From NCBI GenBank assembly GCA_023262945.1, contig JALQXY010000138.1, forward strand, positions 1 to 20,680: a stretch of DNA of 20,680 nt, written 5' to 3'. Below are positions 1-7,650 of this stretch, piece after piece. Both the position numbers and the translations under genes were made by a program. Source of the DNA: Rickettsiales bacterium. Lineage in GTDB: Bacteria > Pseudomonadota > Alphaproteobacteria > Rickettsiales > UBA1997. The notes under the pieces are model-generated. The model searched no databases and had not been told where the DNA came from. It saw only the letters and a list, made by a program, of their open reading frames with translations. Position 1 is the first letter of the stretch. Every line of letters begins with the position of its first letter.

Positions 1-143
1 ACTTGATGTGAAAAATGAGCCGACTGGGACGATCTTGAGAAAAACTGTTTTTCTTAAAATTTGTCAAAACTAGCGTTTGAGTCCATAAAAGCACTTTTCT
101 GATGGCTCCATCGTGTTCTGCGTAAAAGACTACATAGAAAAAA

Positions 144-2453
144 TTAAACGGCTTGAGTTCTCTTTTTTTCTTCAATGGTTTGACGAACGATTTTTGTTGC
201 CGCAACCATTTCTTCTAAAGCAGATTTAGTCTCTGGCCAATCTCTAGTTTTAAGTCCACAATCAGGATTAACCCATACCTGGCTTGCATCCAATACTTTT
301 AGAGCTTTAATTAGAAGATCTTTCATCTCTTCTCTATTTGGAACTCTTGGACTATGAATATCGTAAACACCAGGTCCAATTTCATTTGGATATTTAAAGT
401 TAACAAATGCCTCTAGTAATTGCATCTGGGAACGAGATGTTTCGATAGAAATAACATCAGCATCCATTTTAGCAATAGCTTCAATTATATCGTTAAATTC
501 AGAATAACACATATGCGTATGAATCTGAGTATTATCCCTAACTCCACTAGCTGAAACTTTGAAGGCTTCCACAGCCCAATTTAAATAATTTTGCCAGTTA
601 TTTTTGCGAATTGGTAGACCCTCTCTTAATGCAGCTTCATCAATTTGAATAATCTTAATTCCAGCCTTTTCTAGATCAATTACTTCATCGCGAATAGCAA
701 AGGCAATTTGCAAAGCAGTATCTTTTCGAGGCTGATCATCTCTAACAAAAGACCATTGCAAGATAGTAATTGGACCAGTCAACATACCTTTCATGTATCT
801 ACTGGTTTGCTGTTGAGCAAATTTTGACCAAGATACAGTCATGGGTTTTTCACGCCAAACATCACCAAATATAACCGGTGGTTTAACGCAGCGCGATCCG
901 TAACTTTGTACCCAACCATTTTTTGTAAAGCAAAATCCATTTAATTGCTCTCCAAAATATTCTACCATGTCATTTCTTTCAAATTCTCCATGAACCAAAA
1001 CATCAAGATCTATTTCTTCTTGATATTTGATAGCTTTTTTGGTTTCATTCTCAAGAAATTCTTGATATTGCTCTGCTGATATGCGACCAGATTTATAATC
1101 AGAGCGCACTTTTCTAACTTCTTTCGTTTGAGGAAAAGATCCTATTGTTGTCGTTGGTAAAATCGGTAAATTGATTTGCTTTGATTGTATCTTCTGACGA
1201 TCAATAAAGCTACTTTTTCGATTAATTAATGCTTCATTTATATCTGAAACTCTAATTTTTACTTCAAGATTATGAATTTTATCCGAAATCTTTCTTTTAG
1301 AAATTGCTTTTTTATTAATTTCTAATTCATTTTGTACTAAGTTAATATCATTTGCTCCTTTTGCTAAAATAGCTATTTCATCTAATTTTTGCGTAGCGAA
1401 AGCCATCCATGACTTAATATCTTTATCCAGCATGGTTTCATTAGCAAGATCTACCGGACAATGAATTAAAGAACAAGATGGTGCAATTATAACGCGATCC
1501 TTGCCTATCTTTGCTATAACTTTATTAATAATATCAAGAGAATTTTGATAATTATTGATCCAAATATTACGACCATCAATTATACCAATTGACAAAGATT
1601 GTTGCTTCGATAATAAATCAACCACTCTATTAATTTGATCTGGAGCCCTAACTAGATCAATATGAACAGATTTGGTTCCTAAATCAAATGCGATTTTAGC
1701 ATTATCATCAAGATCATCAAAATAAGTGGCTAAATGAAGATTTATATTACTTGCGTAGCTGTTAATTTTATTATATGATTCTTTATAGAGAGTTTTAATT
1801 TCATCAGATAAATCAGTTACCAAATAAGGCTCATCTATTTGCAAATCCTTGACGCCAATTTCTACAAGTTTAGCAAAAAGCTGTTTGTAAGCAATTAGTA
1901 GATTGTCGATTAATTCTAATTTGTTTGAATTATCGGTTGCCTTACCCAATAATAAAAATGAAATAGGACCAATAATTACTGGACGAGTTTCAATGCCAGC
2001 TTCTATAGCTTCTTGATATTGAGTGAAGATTTTATCAGATGAAAGTTTAAACTGTTGATTTGCTGTAAACTCTGGAACAATATAGTGATAATTAGTATCA
2101 AACCATTTTGTCATCTCCATTGCCGTAACATCAATTCCATCTTTTTGAGCTCCTCTAGCCATGGCAAAATATAAATCAAGATCAACATTTTTTTGATTAA
2201 ATTTAAATCTAGGTGGAACAGCGCCAAAAAGAGCAATATGATCTAAAATTTGATCATATAAAGAAAAATCATTTGAAGGAATGTATTTTATTCCAGCTTT
2301 TTTCTGTAATTGCCAATTTTTTAGGCGAATTTCTTTTGCTGTATTTTGTAATTCATTAGCAGATAAATTACCTTTCCAATAGCCTTCTATAGCTTTTTTT
2401 AATTCACGATTAGCTCCTATTCTTGGAAACCCAAGATTTGCAGTTTGTAACAT
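144..2453 (-). CDS. metE: Cobalamin-independent methionine synthase MetE
   Basis: A 769-residue protein, close to the roughly 750 residues usual for MetE. The enzyme transfers a methyl group from 5-methyltetrahydropteroyl-triglutamate to homocysteine, the last step of methionine synthesis, in the cytoplasm without vitamin B12. The N-terminal LGFPRIGANRELKKA block and the second-half TTTIGSFPQTKEVR block mark the two (beta/alpha)8 barrels. The zinc-site residues are all present: His647 and Cys649 in HTHMCYSEFND, Glu671 in ISIETSRS, and Cys732 in NPDCGLKTR. Each sits six residues after its E. coli counterpart (641, 643, 665, 726). The ATG at 2453 is chosen because MLQTANLGFPRIG matches the family start. 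The gene stands alone, divergent from the reductase at 2709. I saw no cobalamin or SAM riboswitch-like structure upstream. Confidence 0.97.
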   Translation of the reverse strand: MLQTANLGFPRIGANRELKKAIEGYWKGNLSANELQNTAKEIRLKNWQLQKKAGIKYIPSNDFSLYDQILDHIALFGAVPPRFKFNQKNVDLDLYFAMARGAQKDGIDVTAMEMTKWFDTNYHYIVPEFTANQQFKLSSDKIFTQYQEAIEAGIETRPVIIGPISFLLLGKATDNSNKLELIDNLLIAYKQLFAKLVEIGVKDLQIDEPYLVTDLSDEIKTLYKESYNKINSYASNINLHLATYFDDLDDNAKIAFDLGTKSVHIDLVRAPDQINRVVDLLSKQQSLSIGIIDGRNIWINNYQNSLDIINKVIAKIGKDRVIIAPSCSLIHCPVDLANETMLDKDIKSWMAFATQKLDEIAILAKGANDINLVQNELEINKKAISKRKISDKIHNLEVKIRVSDINEALINRKSSFIDRQKIQSKQINLPILPTTTIGSFPQTKEVRKVRSDYKSGRISAEQYQEFLENETKKAIKYQEEIDLDVLVHGEFERNDMVEYFGEQLNGFCFTKNGWVQSYGSRCVKPPVIFGDVWREKPMTVSWSKFAQQQTSRYMKGMLTGPITILQWSFVRDDQPRKDTALQIAFAIRDEVIDLEKAGIKIIQIDEAALREGLPIRKNNWQNYLNWAVEAFKVSASGVRDNTQIHTHMCYSEFNDIIEAIAKMDADVISIETSRSQMQLLEAFVNFKYPNEIGPGVYDIHSPRVPNREEMKDLLIKALKVLDASQVWVNPDCGLKTRDWPETKSALEEMVAATKIVRQTIEEKKRTQAV

Positions 2454-2708
2454 ATTTATTTAGAAGATTTGATAATACTTATGCATAATCAAATTTAGCA
2501 ACGAAGTTTCTATTTACTAAAAATGATGATCTATTGATATTTTGAACTTAAAAAACAAAAAATAAAGGTAAAAAAACTATAAATTAAATAGTTTATGCAT
2601 AGATTACATATTAAAGCAAGGCTTTGCTAATTTACTGAAATTTCTCTATGGAAATTAATTTTATATCATCTAATCTCTAAATTTAATTATTGTCAATGAG
2701 AAAAAAAT

Positions 2709-3719
2709 ATGAAAAATTTTGAAACTGATTTAGTCATTATTGGAGCTGGTCCTATTGGATTATTTTCAATTTTTGAGGCAGGTATGCTGAAGATTAATTG
2801 TCACGTTATTGATAGCCTTGAAACGATTGGTGGTCAATGCACCGCCTTATACCCTGAAAAACCAATATTTGACATACCGGCACATCCTAATATCTTAGCC
2901 AAAGATCTTATTGCTAAGCTAGAGGAGCAAGCACAACCTTTTAAGCCAAAATATCATCTTAATCAAAGAGTTGATGGAATTAAAAAATTGGCCGATAGCA
3001 GCTTTATAATCACAACTTCAAAAAATAATCAAATTAAATGCAAGGCCATTATTATTGCTGCTGGCTGTGGTGCTTTTGGTCCAAATCGCCCTCCTCTTGA
3101 TAATATAGAAAAATTTGAGCAAAAGTCAGTATTCTATGCAATTCGTGAAAAAGAGCATTTTAGAGACAAAAGTATAGCGATAGCTGGTGGCGGAGATTCT
3201 GCGGTTGACTGGGCGGTAAATCTAGCAAATATGGCTGAAAAAATATATGTAATTCATCGTCGTGAAAAGTTTCGCTGCGCACCAGAAACACTTAGTAAGA
3301 TGAAGGAGATTGCTGCAACAGGTAAAATAGAACTAGTAATACCTTATCAATTATCATCTCTTGAAGGTGATGATGGTGTTCTAAAAAATGTTATTGTTCA
3401 AGATTTTGACAATAATACAAGATCTTTAAAAGCTGATTATTTATTGCCTTTTTTTGGACTTGCTATGGAATTAGGACCAATTGCTAATTGGGGCTTAAAT
3501 ATTGAAAAAAATCATATCAAAGTTGATCCAAGTACAATGCAAAGTTCAGAATCAGGAATTTATGCTGTTGGCGATATTGCTACTTACAAAAATAAATTAA
3601 AACTAATTTTAAGTGGATTTGCTGAATGTGCTACAGCTGTACATGATATCTATAAAATTATTCATCCTGATGCAATTTTTCATTTTGAATATTCAACATC
3701 AAAAGGTATTGCTAAATAA
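2709..3719 (+). CDS. Ferredoxin--NADP(+) reductase, thioredoxin-reductase-like (type 2)
   Basis: A 336-residue flavoprotein expected to move electrons between NADPH and ferredoxin or flavodoxin. The FAD-binding GAGPIG lies at residues 12-17 and a second dinucleotide motif, GGGDSA, at 160-165. The C-terminal FAD contact YAVGDIATY is near 285-293. The segment IGGQCTALYPEKPIFDIPAHP (about 40-60) is typical of the YumC-type reductase family. The redox CxxC of true thioredoxin reductases is absent from the NADPH domain, which is why I do not call it trxB. Its stop TAA shares one base with the ATG of the next gene (TAATG at 3717-3721), suggesting translational coupling with the Lol permease. The two functions have no obvious metabolic link. 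The start at 2709 is preceded by only a weak purine-rich stretch. Confidence 0.92.
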   Translation: MKNFETDLVIIGAGPIGLFSIFEAGMLKINCHVIDSLETIGGQCTALYPEKPIFDIPAHPNILAKDLIAKLEEQAQPFKPKYHLNQRVDGIKKLADSSFIITTSKNNQIKCKAIIIAAGCGAFGPNRPPLDNIEKFEQKSVFYAIREKEHFRDKSIAIAGGGDSAVDWAVNLANMAEKIYVIHRREKFRCAPETLSKMKEIAATGKIELVIPYQLSSLEGDDGVLKNVIVQDFDNNTRSLKADYLLPFFGLAMELGPIANWGLNIEKNHIKVDPSTMQSSESGIYAVGDIATYKNKLKLILSGFAECATAVHDIYKIIHPDAIFHFEYSTSKGIAK

Positions 3720-4969
3720 TGTTTTCTAGACTTGAATTTCTTATCGCCTGGCGCTATTTACGATCAAAAAGGAAGGAAGGATTTATCTCCGTTACGGCCA
3801 TTTTTTCTTTTATAGGTATAATGATTGGAGTCGCTACTCTTATAATAGTAATGTCGGTAATGAATGGTTTTCGCTTTGAATTGGTAAGTCGTATAATTGG
3901 TATAAATTCTCACTTAACTTTATATAGTAATAATGTTGCTATAAATGATTATCAGAATCTAAATAAGCAACTAGAGCAGATTTCTCAAATTCAATATAGT
4001 AATCCATTGATTGAGAAACATGTCATGATTTCTAACAAAAATAATAATAAAGGCGGTTTTGTTAAGGGAATTAATCTAAGAGATTTACAACACAAAAAGC
4101 TTATTTCAAATAATATAATAGCTGGTGATATATCAACAATAGACGATGAAAATAAAGTAATAATTGGCATAAATATTGCCAAATCAATGAATTTGAATAT
4201 TGGTGATAATTTTAAAATCATTTCAGCAGATACTAGCGAAACTATTATCGGAACAATACCTCGCATTAAAACATACGAAGTGGGTGCAATTTTTGATAGC
4301 GGAATGTTTGAGTACGACTCTACTACTATATTTATGAATTTTAAAATGGCGCAAAAGCATTTTCGTCTAAAAAATCAAGCCAGCGCTATAGAATTGTTTG
4401 TTAACGACATTAATAAATTAGAAGAAGTAAAAAAAGATATATATAATGTATTATTTAACAAGAACAACATCTATTTAACAGATTGGCAGCAAGCTAATGC
4501 TAGCTTTATTGACGCTCTTAAAGTTGAACGTACTGCCATGTTTTTAATTTTAATGTTAATAATTTTAGTTGCTGCCTTTAATGTAATTTCAAGTATGATT
4601 ATGCTGGTCAATAATAAAAAAAAGAATATCGCATTATTACGCACTATCGGCATGAGTAAATCAGCTATTTTAAGAATATTTCTTATTTGCGGTTCAACTA
4701 TTGGATTTCTAGGAACTTTTCTAGGGTTGATTATTGGCACTTCTTTTGCCATGAATATTAATAAAATTAAATTATTTCTTGAATCAATAACTGATAGCAC
4801 CCTCTTTAATCCTACTGTTTATTTTTTAACCAACCTTCCTTCCAAACCATCCATTATAGACGTGTCCGCTATTATTTTAATGTCTCTTGTAATTTCTTTT
4901 TTAGCAACAATATATCCAGCTTACAAAGCAAGTAAATCAGATCCCGCAGATATTCTAAGATACGAATAA
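3719..4969 (+). CDS. LolC/LolE-family lipoprotein-releasing permease
   Basis: A 416-residue inner-membrane protein with the four-segment layout of LolC/LolE. One membrane helix lies near residues 23-48, then a large periplasmic domain, then three helices near 272-298, 317-345 and 381-402. The N-terminal FLIAWRYLRSKRKEGFISV and the following GIMIGVATLIIVMSVMNGF are strongly conserved in the family. The C-terminal YPAYKASKSDPADILRYE is the usual FtsX/MacB-like ending. With an LolD ATPase it would extract outer-membrane lipoproteins from the inner membrane for transfer to LolA. No lolD is adjacent, so the ATPase must be encoded elsewhere. Alphaproteobacteria often have one LolC/E-type protein acting as a homodimer, so I give no C or E letter. 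It overlaps the preceding reductase gene by one base. Confidence 0.93.
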   Translation: MFSRLEFLIAWRYLRSKRKEGFISVTAIFSFIGIMIGVATLIIVMSVMNGFRFELVSRIIGINSHLTLYSNNVAINDYQNLNKQLEQISQIQYSNPLIEKHVMISNKNNNKGGFVKGINLRDLQHKKLISNNIIAGDISTIDDENKVIIGINIAKSMNLNIGDNFKIISADTSETIIGTIPRIKTYEVGAIFDSGMFEYDSTTIFMNFKMAQKHFRLKNQASAIELFVNDINKLEEVKKDIYNVLFNKNNIYLTDWQQANASFIDALKVERTAMFLILMLIILVAAFNVISSMIMLVNNKKKNIALLRTIGMSKSAILRIFLICGSTIGFLGTFLGLIIGTSFAMNINKIKLFLESITDSTLFNPTVYFLTNLPSKPSIIDVSAIILMSLVISFLATIYPAYKASKSDPADILRYE

Positions 4970-5276
4970 TACTAAATCGTATCTTTATATTGACGGATCT
5001 AGTTTCAGTAGCCTTATTAAAAACCCATGCAAATCAGACAATTTTGAGAGAGATTTAATAAAAAAAATAATTAATAATCCATCTTTTTATTAAAATAAAC
5101 GATTAAATTCTTTATCTTTTTGGCTTAAAATGATTGCTGATTTGATGGATAATAGATTACTAATCAATTAATCTTATCGATGCCAATTTGGATGATGGGT
5201 ATACATCTTTCATTTTTCTTAATTTTAATCTCAAAAATATTTTGAATTTAATTCGTTTAAAGATGAACTTTGATAT
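4969..5276 (-). repeat. Dispersed intergenic repeat with terminal inverted repeats, copy 1
   Basis: This 360 bp spacer after the Lol permease has no credible gene. Its right end, 5191-5276, read on the minus strand begins ATATCAAAGTTCATCTTTAA and continues into an AT-rich block that recurs at 10303-10355 and 18650-18733 almost base for base. The left end, 4969-4987 (ATACTAAATCGTATCTTTA), matches the same terminal sequence at 14 of 19 positions in the opposite orientation, so the ends are inverted repeats. An inner block at 5098-5146 matches the reverse complement of 10400-10443. The element starts on the last codons of the permease gene. The layout suggests a MITE-like non-autonomous element, but no transposase is present and target duplications are not evident. 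Confidence 0.7.
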
Positions 5277-5329
5277 ATGTGATTTAAAAAATCAAAATAA
5301 CGACACAGTTGATTTGTAAGAGACCTTTA

Positions 5330-6079
5330 TTATGCTTTCACTTTTGATTTCAAAGAAAAACCACCTTCCACTTTTATTACCTGCCCCGTAATCCAGCTAT
5401 TTTCTAAATCAAGCAAAAATAGGCAAGCATTACTAATATCTTGTTTATTGCCAATTCTAGCAAGAGCATGCATCTTGGTAGAAGCATTTAACATCATCTC
5501 GTTTTGCGTTATCATTTTGCTTAAGTTAGTATCAACAAGACTTGGTGCAATAGCATTAAATCTTATATTTTTTGCAGCATAGGTACATGATGCAGCCCTT
5601 ATCAAACCTTCAACTCCTGATTTTGCTGCAGCAATTGCTTCATGATTAGCAATACCCATTGATGCTGCAACTGAAGAAATCAAAACCACAGAACTATCTT
5701 GTGAAAGATACTTTCCAGCACCTCTAGTAACGGCAAAACTAGTAGTAAGATTTTTATTAATTACATCAAGATATTCATTAAAAGATGTTTGATGAGCTGC
5801 TTTTAAGAGAATTGATCCAGAAAAATTAACTACCCCATTCAAAACACCTAATTTTTCTTGCGCAACTTTAAATATATCTTCAACATCTTCAAAATTTGTT
5901 AAATCATTACAAATCTTAAAATCAAAGCCATATTTTTTCTTTATTTCTGTTGCACTTTCTTCGTTTCTTGAAGTAAAGAATACGTTAGCATTTAAATTTT
6001 TTAATTTTTCAATAAGATCTCTGGCTATTGTAGATGATCCCGCAAAAATAAGATAGTTTTTTTGATTAAAATTTTTCAT
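5330..6079 (-). CDS. SDR-family (short-chain dehydrogenase-like) protein lacking the catalytic tyrosine
   Basis: A 249-residue Rossmann-fold protein of the short-chain dehydrogenase/reductase family. The N-terminal nucleotide-binding motif is altered (AGSSTIA, residues 13-19, instead of TGxxxGIG) and the NNAG motif reads NFSG (85-88). Serine is kept in VVLISSVAAS (Ser135/136) and the active-site lysine is Lys153. The position four residues before it, normally the proton-donating tyrosine of YxxxK, is Ile149 in NHEAIAAAKSGVEGL. The C-terminal WITGQVIKVEGG is canonical. I recall a subgroup of SDR proteins carrying this HEAIAAAK motif, so the loss is probably family-wide and not a recent mutation. 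Substrate is unknown. It lies 96 bases downstream of folK on the same strand, so a pterin or folate role is possible but only inferred. Confidence 0.85.
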   Translation of the reverse strand: MKNFNQKNYLIFAGSSTIARDLIEKLKNLNANVFFTSRNEESATEIKKKYGFDFKICNDLTNFEDVEDIFKVAQEKLGVLNGVVNFSGSILLKAAHQTSFNEYLDVINKNLTTSFAVTRGAGKYLSQDSSVVLISSVAASMGIANHEAIAAAKSGVEGLIRAASCTYAAKNIRFNAIAPSLVDTNLSKMITQNEMMLNASTKMHALARIGNKQDISNACLFLLDLENSWITGQVIKVEGGFSLKSKVKA

Positions 6080-6175
6080 GAATTAGTTCTTTAACTTATA
6101 AAATATATCGATAGTCAGTCATTATAAATTAAATTTTACAACAACTTTTTTAAAGACGCAATTTATTAAAGTTTC

Positions 6176-6640
6176 TTAATTAATTTTAATTTTTAAAAAC
6201 AATTCTGGAGCAATTTCTTTAAAACCATTGATAAAAAAATCACGCTGAAAAAGTCCTTTATGCGGTATAGTTAATTTTTCATCAAAATCTATTTTCATAT
6301 CGTCAATTGCCAATATATCAATATCAATCTCACGCGGAGCCCATTTATGTTTAACTTCACGACCTAAATCAATTTCGATATTTTTTATAATTTTCAATAT
6401 ATCAATAGGAGAAAATTTTGTCAAATCTATATCAGCGCAAATCACAATATTCATAAAATCCTTATCCCATTCTTTTGGTGAATCAGGTAAAAGCATTGCA
6501 GGATTTTCTATCATTGATGATTTTTTAATATTGTTTAAAAGTAATCTTTGCCGCAACATATCAATAGCTAGCTTGATAAAAGCTTTTCTATTACCAAGGT
6601 TAGAGCCAATTCCAAAAACAATTATTCGATTTTCTTGCAT
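6176..6640 (-). CDS. folK: 6-hydroxymethyl-7,8-dihydropterin pyrophosphokinase
   Basis: A 154-residue cytoplasmic enzyme of folate synthesis. It transfers pyrophosphate from ATP to 6-hydroxymethyl-7,8-dihydropterin, preparing it for coupling to p-aminobenzoate. The N-terminal GIGSNLGNRKAFI and the signature WAPREIDIDIL (residues 100-110) are clear. Asp106 and Asp108 correspond to the magnesium-binding pair. IPHKGLFQRDFFINGFKEIAPE near 125-146 is the usual C-terminal block. Length matches the family (about 160). No folP or folB is next to it. The same-strand SDR-like gene downstream is the only likely operon partner. Confidence 0.95.
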   Translation of the reverse strand: MQENRIIVFGIGSNLGNRKAFIKLAIDMLRQRLLLNNIKKSSMIENPAMLLPDSPKEWDKDFMNIVICADIDLTKFSPIDILKIIKNIEIDLGREVKHKWAPREIDIDILAIDDMKIDFDEKLTIPHKGLFQRDFFINGFKEIAPELFLKIKIN

Positions 6641-6758
6641 AATTTAAAATGATTTTTATAAACAGTAATTTATATTTTTTCTTGTAATGAGTAAAATTTA
6701 ATTTAAAAATTTTTATACATTTTATAGTTTATATCAATGTACTAATTAATTTAAAATA

Positions 6759-6786
6759 TTGAGCTGTTTTCTTGATAAAATATAAA
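6759..6786 (+). promoter_or_regulatory. Candidate sigma70-type promoter for the sdh operon
   Basis: TTGAGC at 6759-6764 and TATAAA at 6781-6786 are separated by 16 bases and lie about 65 bases before sdhC, in the only sizeable spacer upstream of the operon. The surrounding DNA is extremely AT-rich, so chance matches are likely. Confidence 0.4.
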
Positions 6787-6849
6787 ATCAAAACAAATAA
6801 TTTTACCAAAAAACAAATTGATATTACAAATTTTATATCAAATTAATTT

Positions 6850-7254
6850 ATGAATAAAAAACCAACTTCACCTCATATTCAAATTTATCGCTGGAATATA
6901 TCTTCCTTAACTTCAATTATGCATCGCGCTAGTGGTATAGCTCTTTATTTTTCAGTAATTGCTATTTGTTGGTATATTATTCACTACACTTATCAAATAA
7001 ATATAAGCAACGAAAATAACAGCTGTCAATGCTGGGGAGAGGAGTTTTTTAAAATTCTATTTTTATTTGCAATTTTTATCATAACAGGAGCTCTTTATTA
7101 TCATTTTTTCAATGGAATTCGTCATCTATTTTGGGATATAGATAAAGGTTTTAAGCTAGAAACAGCAAGGTTAAGTGGTTATATTGTTATTGCTTTAGCG
7201 ATAATTTTTACTATTTTAACAATCGCAACTTCATTTTATTTAAGAATATACTAA
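6850..7254 (+). CDS. sdhC: Succinate dehydrogenase cytochrome b556 subunit
   Basis: A 134-residue membrane anchor of complex II, with three hydrophobic helices (roughly residues 27-47, 67-88 and 107-130). The family motif SIMHRASGIAL holds His25-Arg26, and YYHFFNGIRHLFWD holds His85, the expected heme b ligand (E. coli His84). With SdhD it binds heme and ubiquinone and fixes SdhA/B to the inner membrane. First gene of sdhCDAB. Its last codons and stop lie in a perfect 22 bp tandem duplication (7234-7277), whose second copy fills the spacer before sdhD. Confidence 0.95.
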   Translation: MNKKPTSPHIQIYRWNISSLTSIMHRASGIALYFSVIAICWYIIHYTYQINISNENNSCQCWGEEFFKILFLFAIFIITGALYYHFFNGIRHLFWDIDKGFKLETARLSGYIVIALAIIFTILTIATSFYLRIY

Positions 7255-7277
7255 CTTTTATTTAAGAATATACTAAC
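7234..7277 (+). repeat. Perfect 22 bp tandem duplication across the sdhC stop codon
   Basis: Positions 7234-7255 and 7256-7277 are identical, base for base. The first copy encodes the end of SdhC (LRIY and the TAA at 7252-7254). The second copy lies in the spacer before sdhD. Because the stop is inside the first copy, the duplication leaves the protein unchanged and only lengthens the sdhC-sdhD gap. Confidence 0.95.
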
Positions 7278-7284
7278 ATATATT

Positions 7285-7647
7285 ATGAAAAAAATCAAAA
7301 TCGCTCCTTCTACAAAAACAGGATCTTTGCACTGGATTCATCAAAGAATATCTGCGGTAGCAATGATTCCTTTAATATTTTGGCTTTGTATTTCTGGAGT
7401 ACAAATTGCTCAAGATCCAGAAGGTTATCTTCCTGTATTTTTTGCTTACCCTTTAAATGCAGTAATGGGAATTTTACTTATCATTGCCTCTCTTTATCAT
7501 GGCTCTTTAGGTATGAGAGTTATAATTGAAGATTATATATCAAATAAAATGAAAATGCATTTTTATATAATGGTTATTCATTTTTTATCTTTTTCTACAG
7601 CAATAGCGGGAATTCTAGCAATAATAAGATTACATTTAATTGGTTAA
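7285..7647 (+). CDS. sdhD: Succinate dehydrogenase membrane anchor subunit
   Basis: A 120-residue protein with three membrane helices (about residues 22-42, 54-76 and 93-116). GSLHWIHQRISAVAMIPL is the typical SdhD N-terminal block. ASLYHGSLGMRVIIEDYI contains His72, the likely second axial heme ligand, and Tyr84, corresponding to the quinone-site tyrosine. It partners SdhC in anchoring complex II. Spacing to sdhC is 30 bases, enlarged by the 22 bp duplication; only three bases separate it from sdhA. The start at 7285 has no strong ribosome-binding site. Confidence 0.94.
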   Translation: MKKIKIAPSTKTGSLHWIHQRISAVAMIPLIFWLCISGVQIAQDPEGYLPVFFAYPLNAVMGILLIIASLYHGSLGMRVIIEDYISNKMKMHFYIMVIHFLSFSTAIAGILAIIRLHLIG

Positions 7648-7650
7648 AAT

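Noticed and set aside
2454..2708. Possible riboswitch upstream of metE
   Set aside because: The spacer has only short AT-rich hairpins; no conserved cobalamin, SAM or SAH riboswitch core was recognised.
3991..4800. Antisense frames of 91 and 109 codons inside the Lol permease gene
   Set aside because: They oppose a well-conserved family member, have no family resemblance and are expected shadows of hydrophobic codons.
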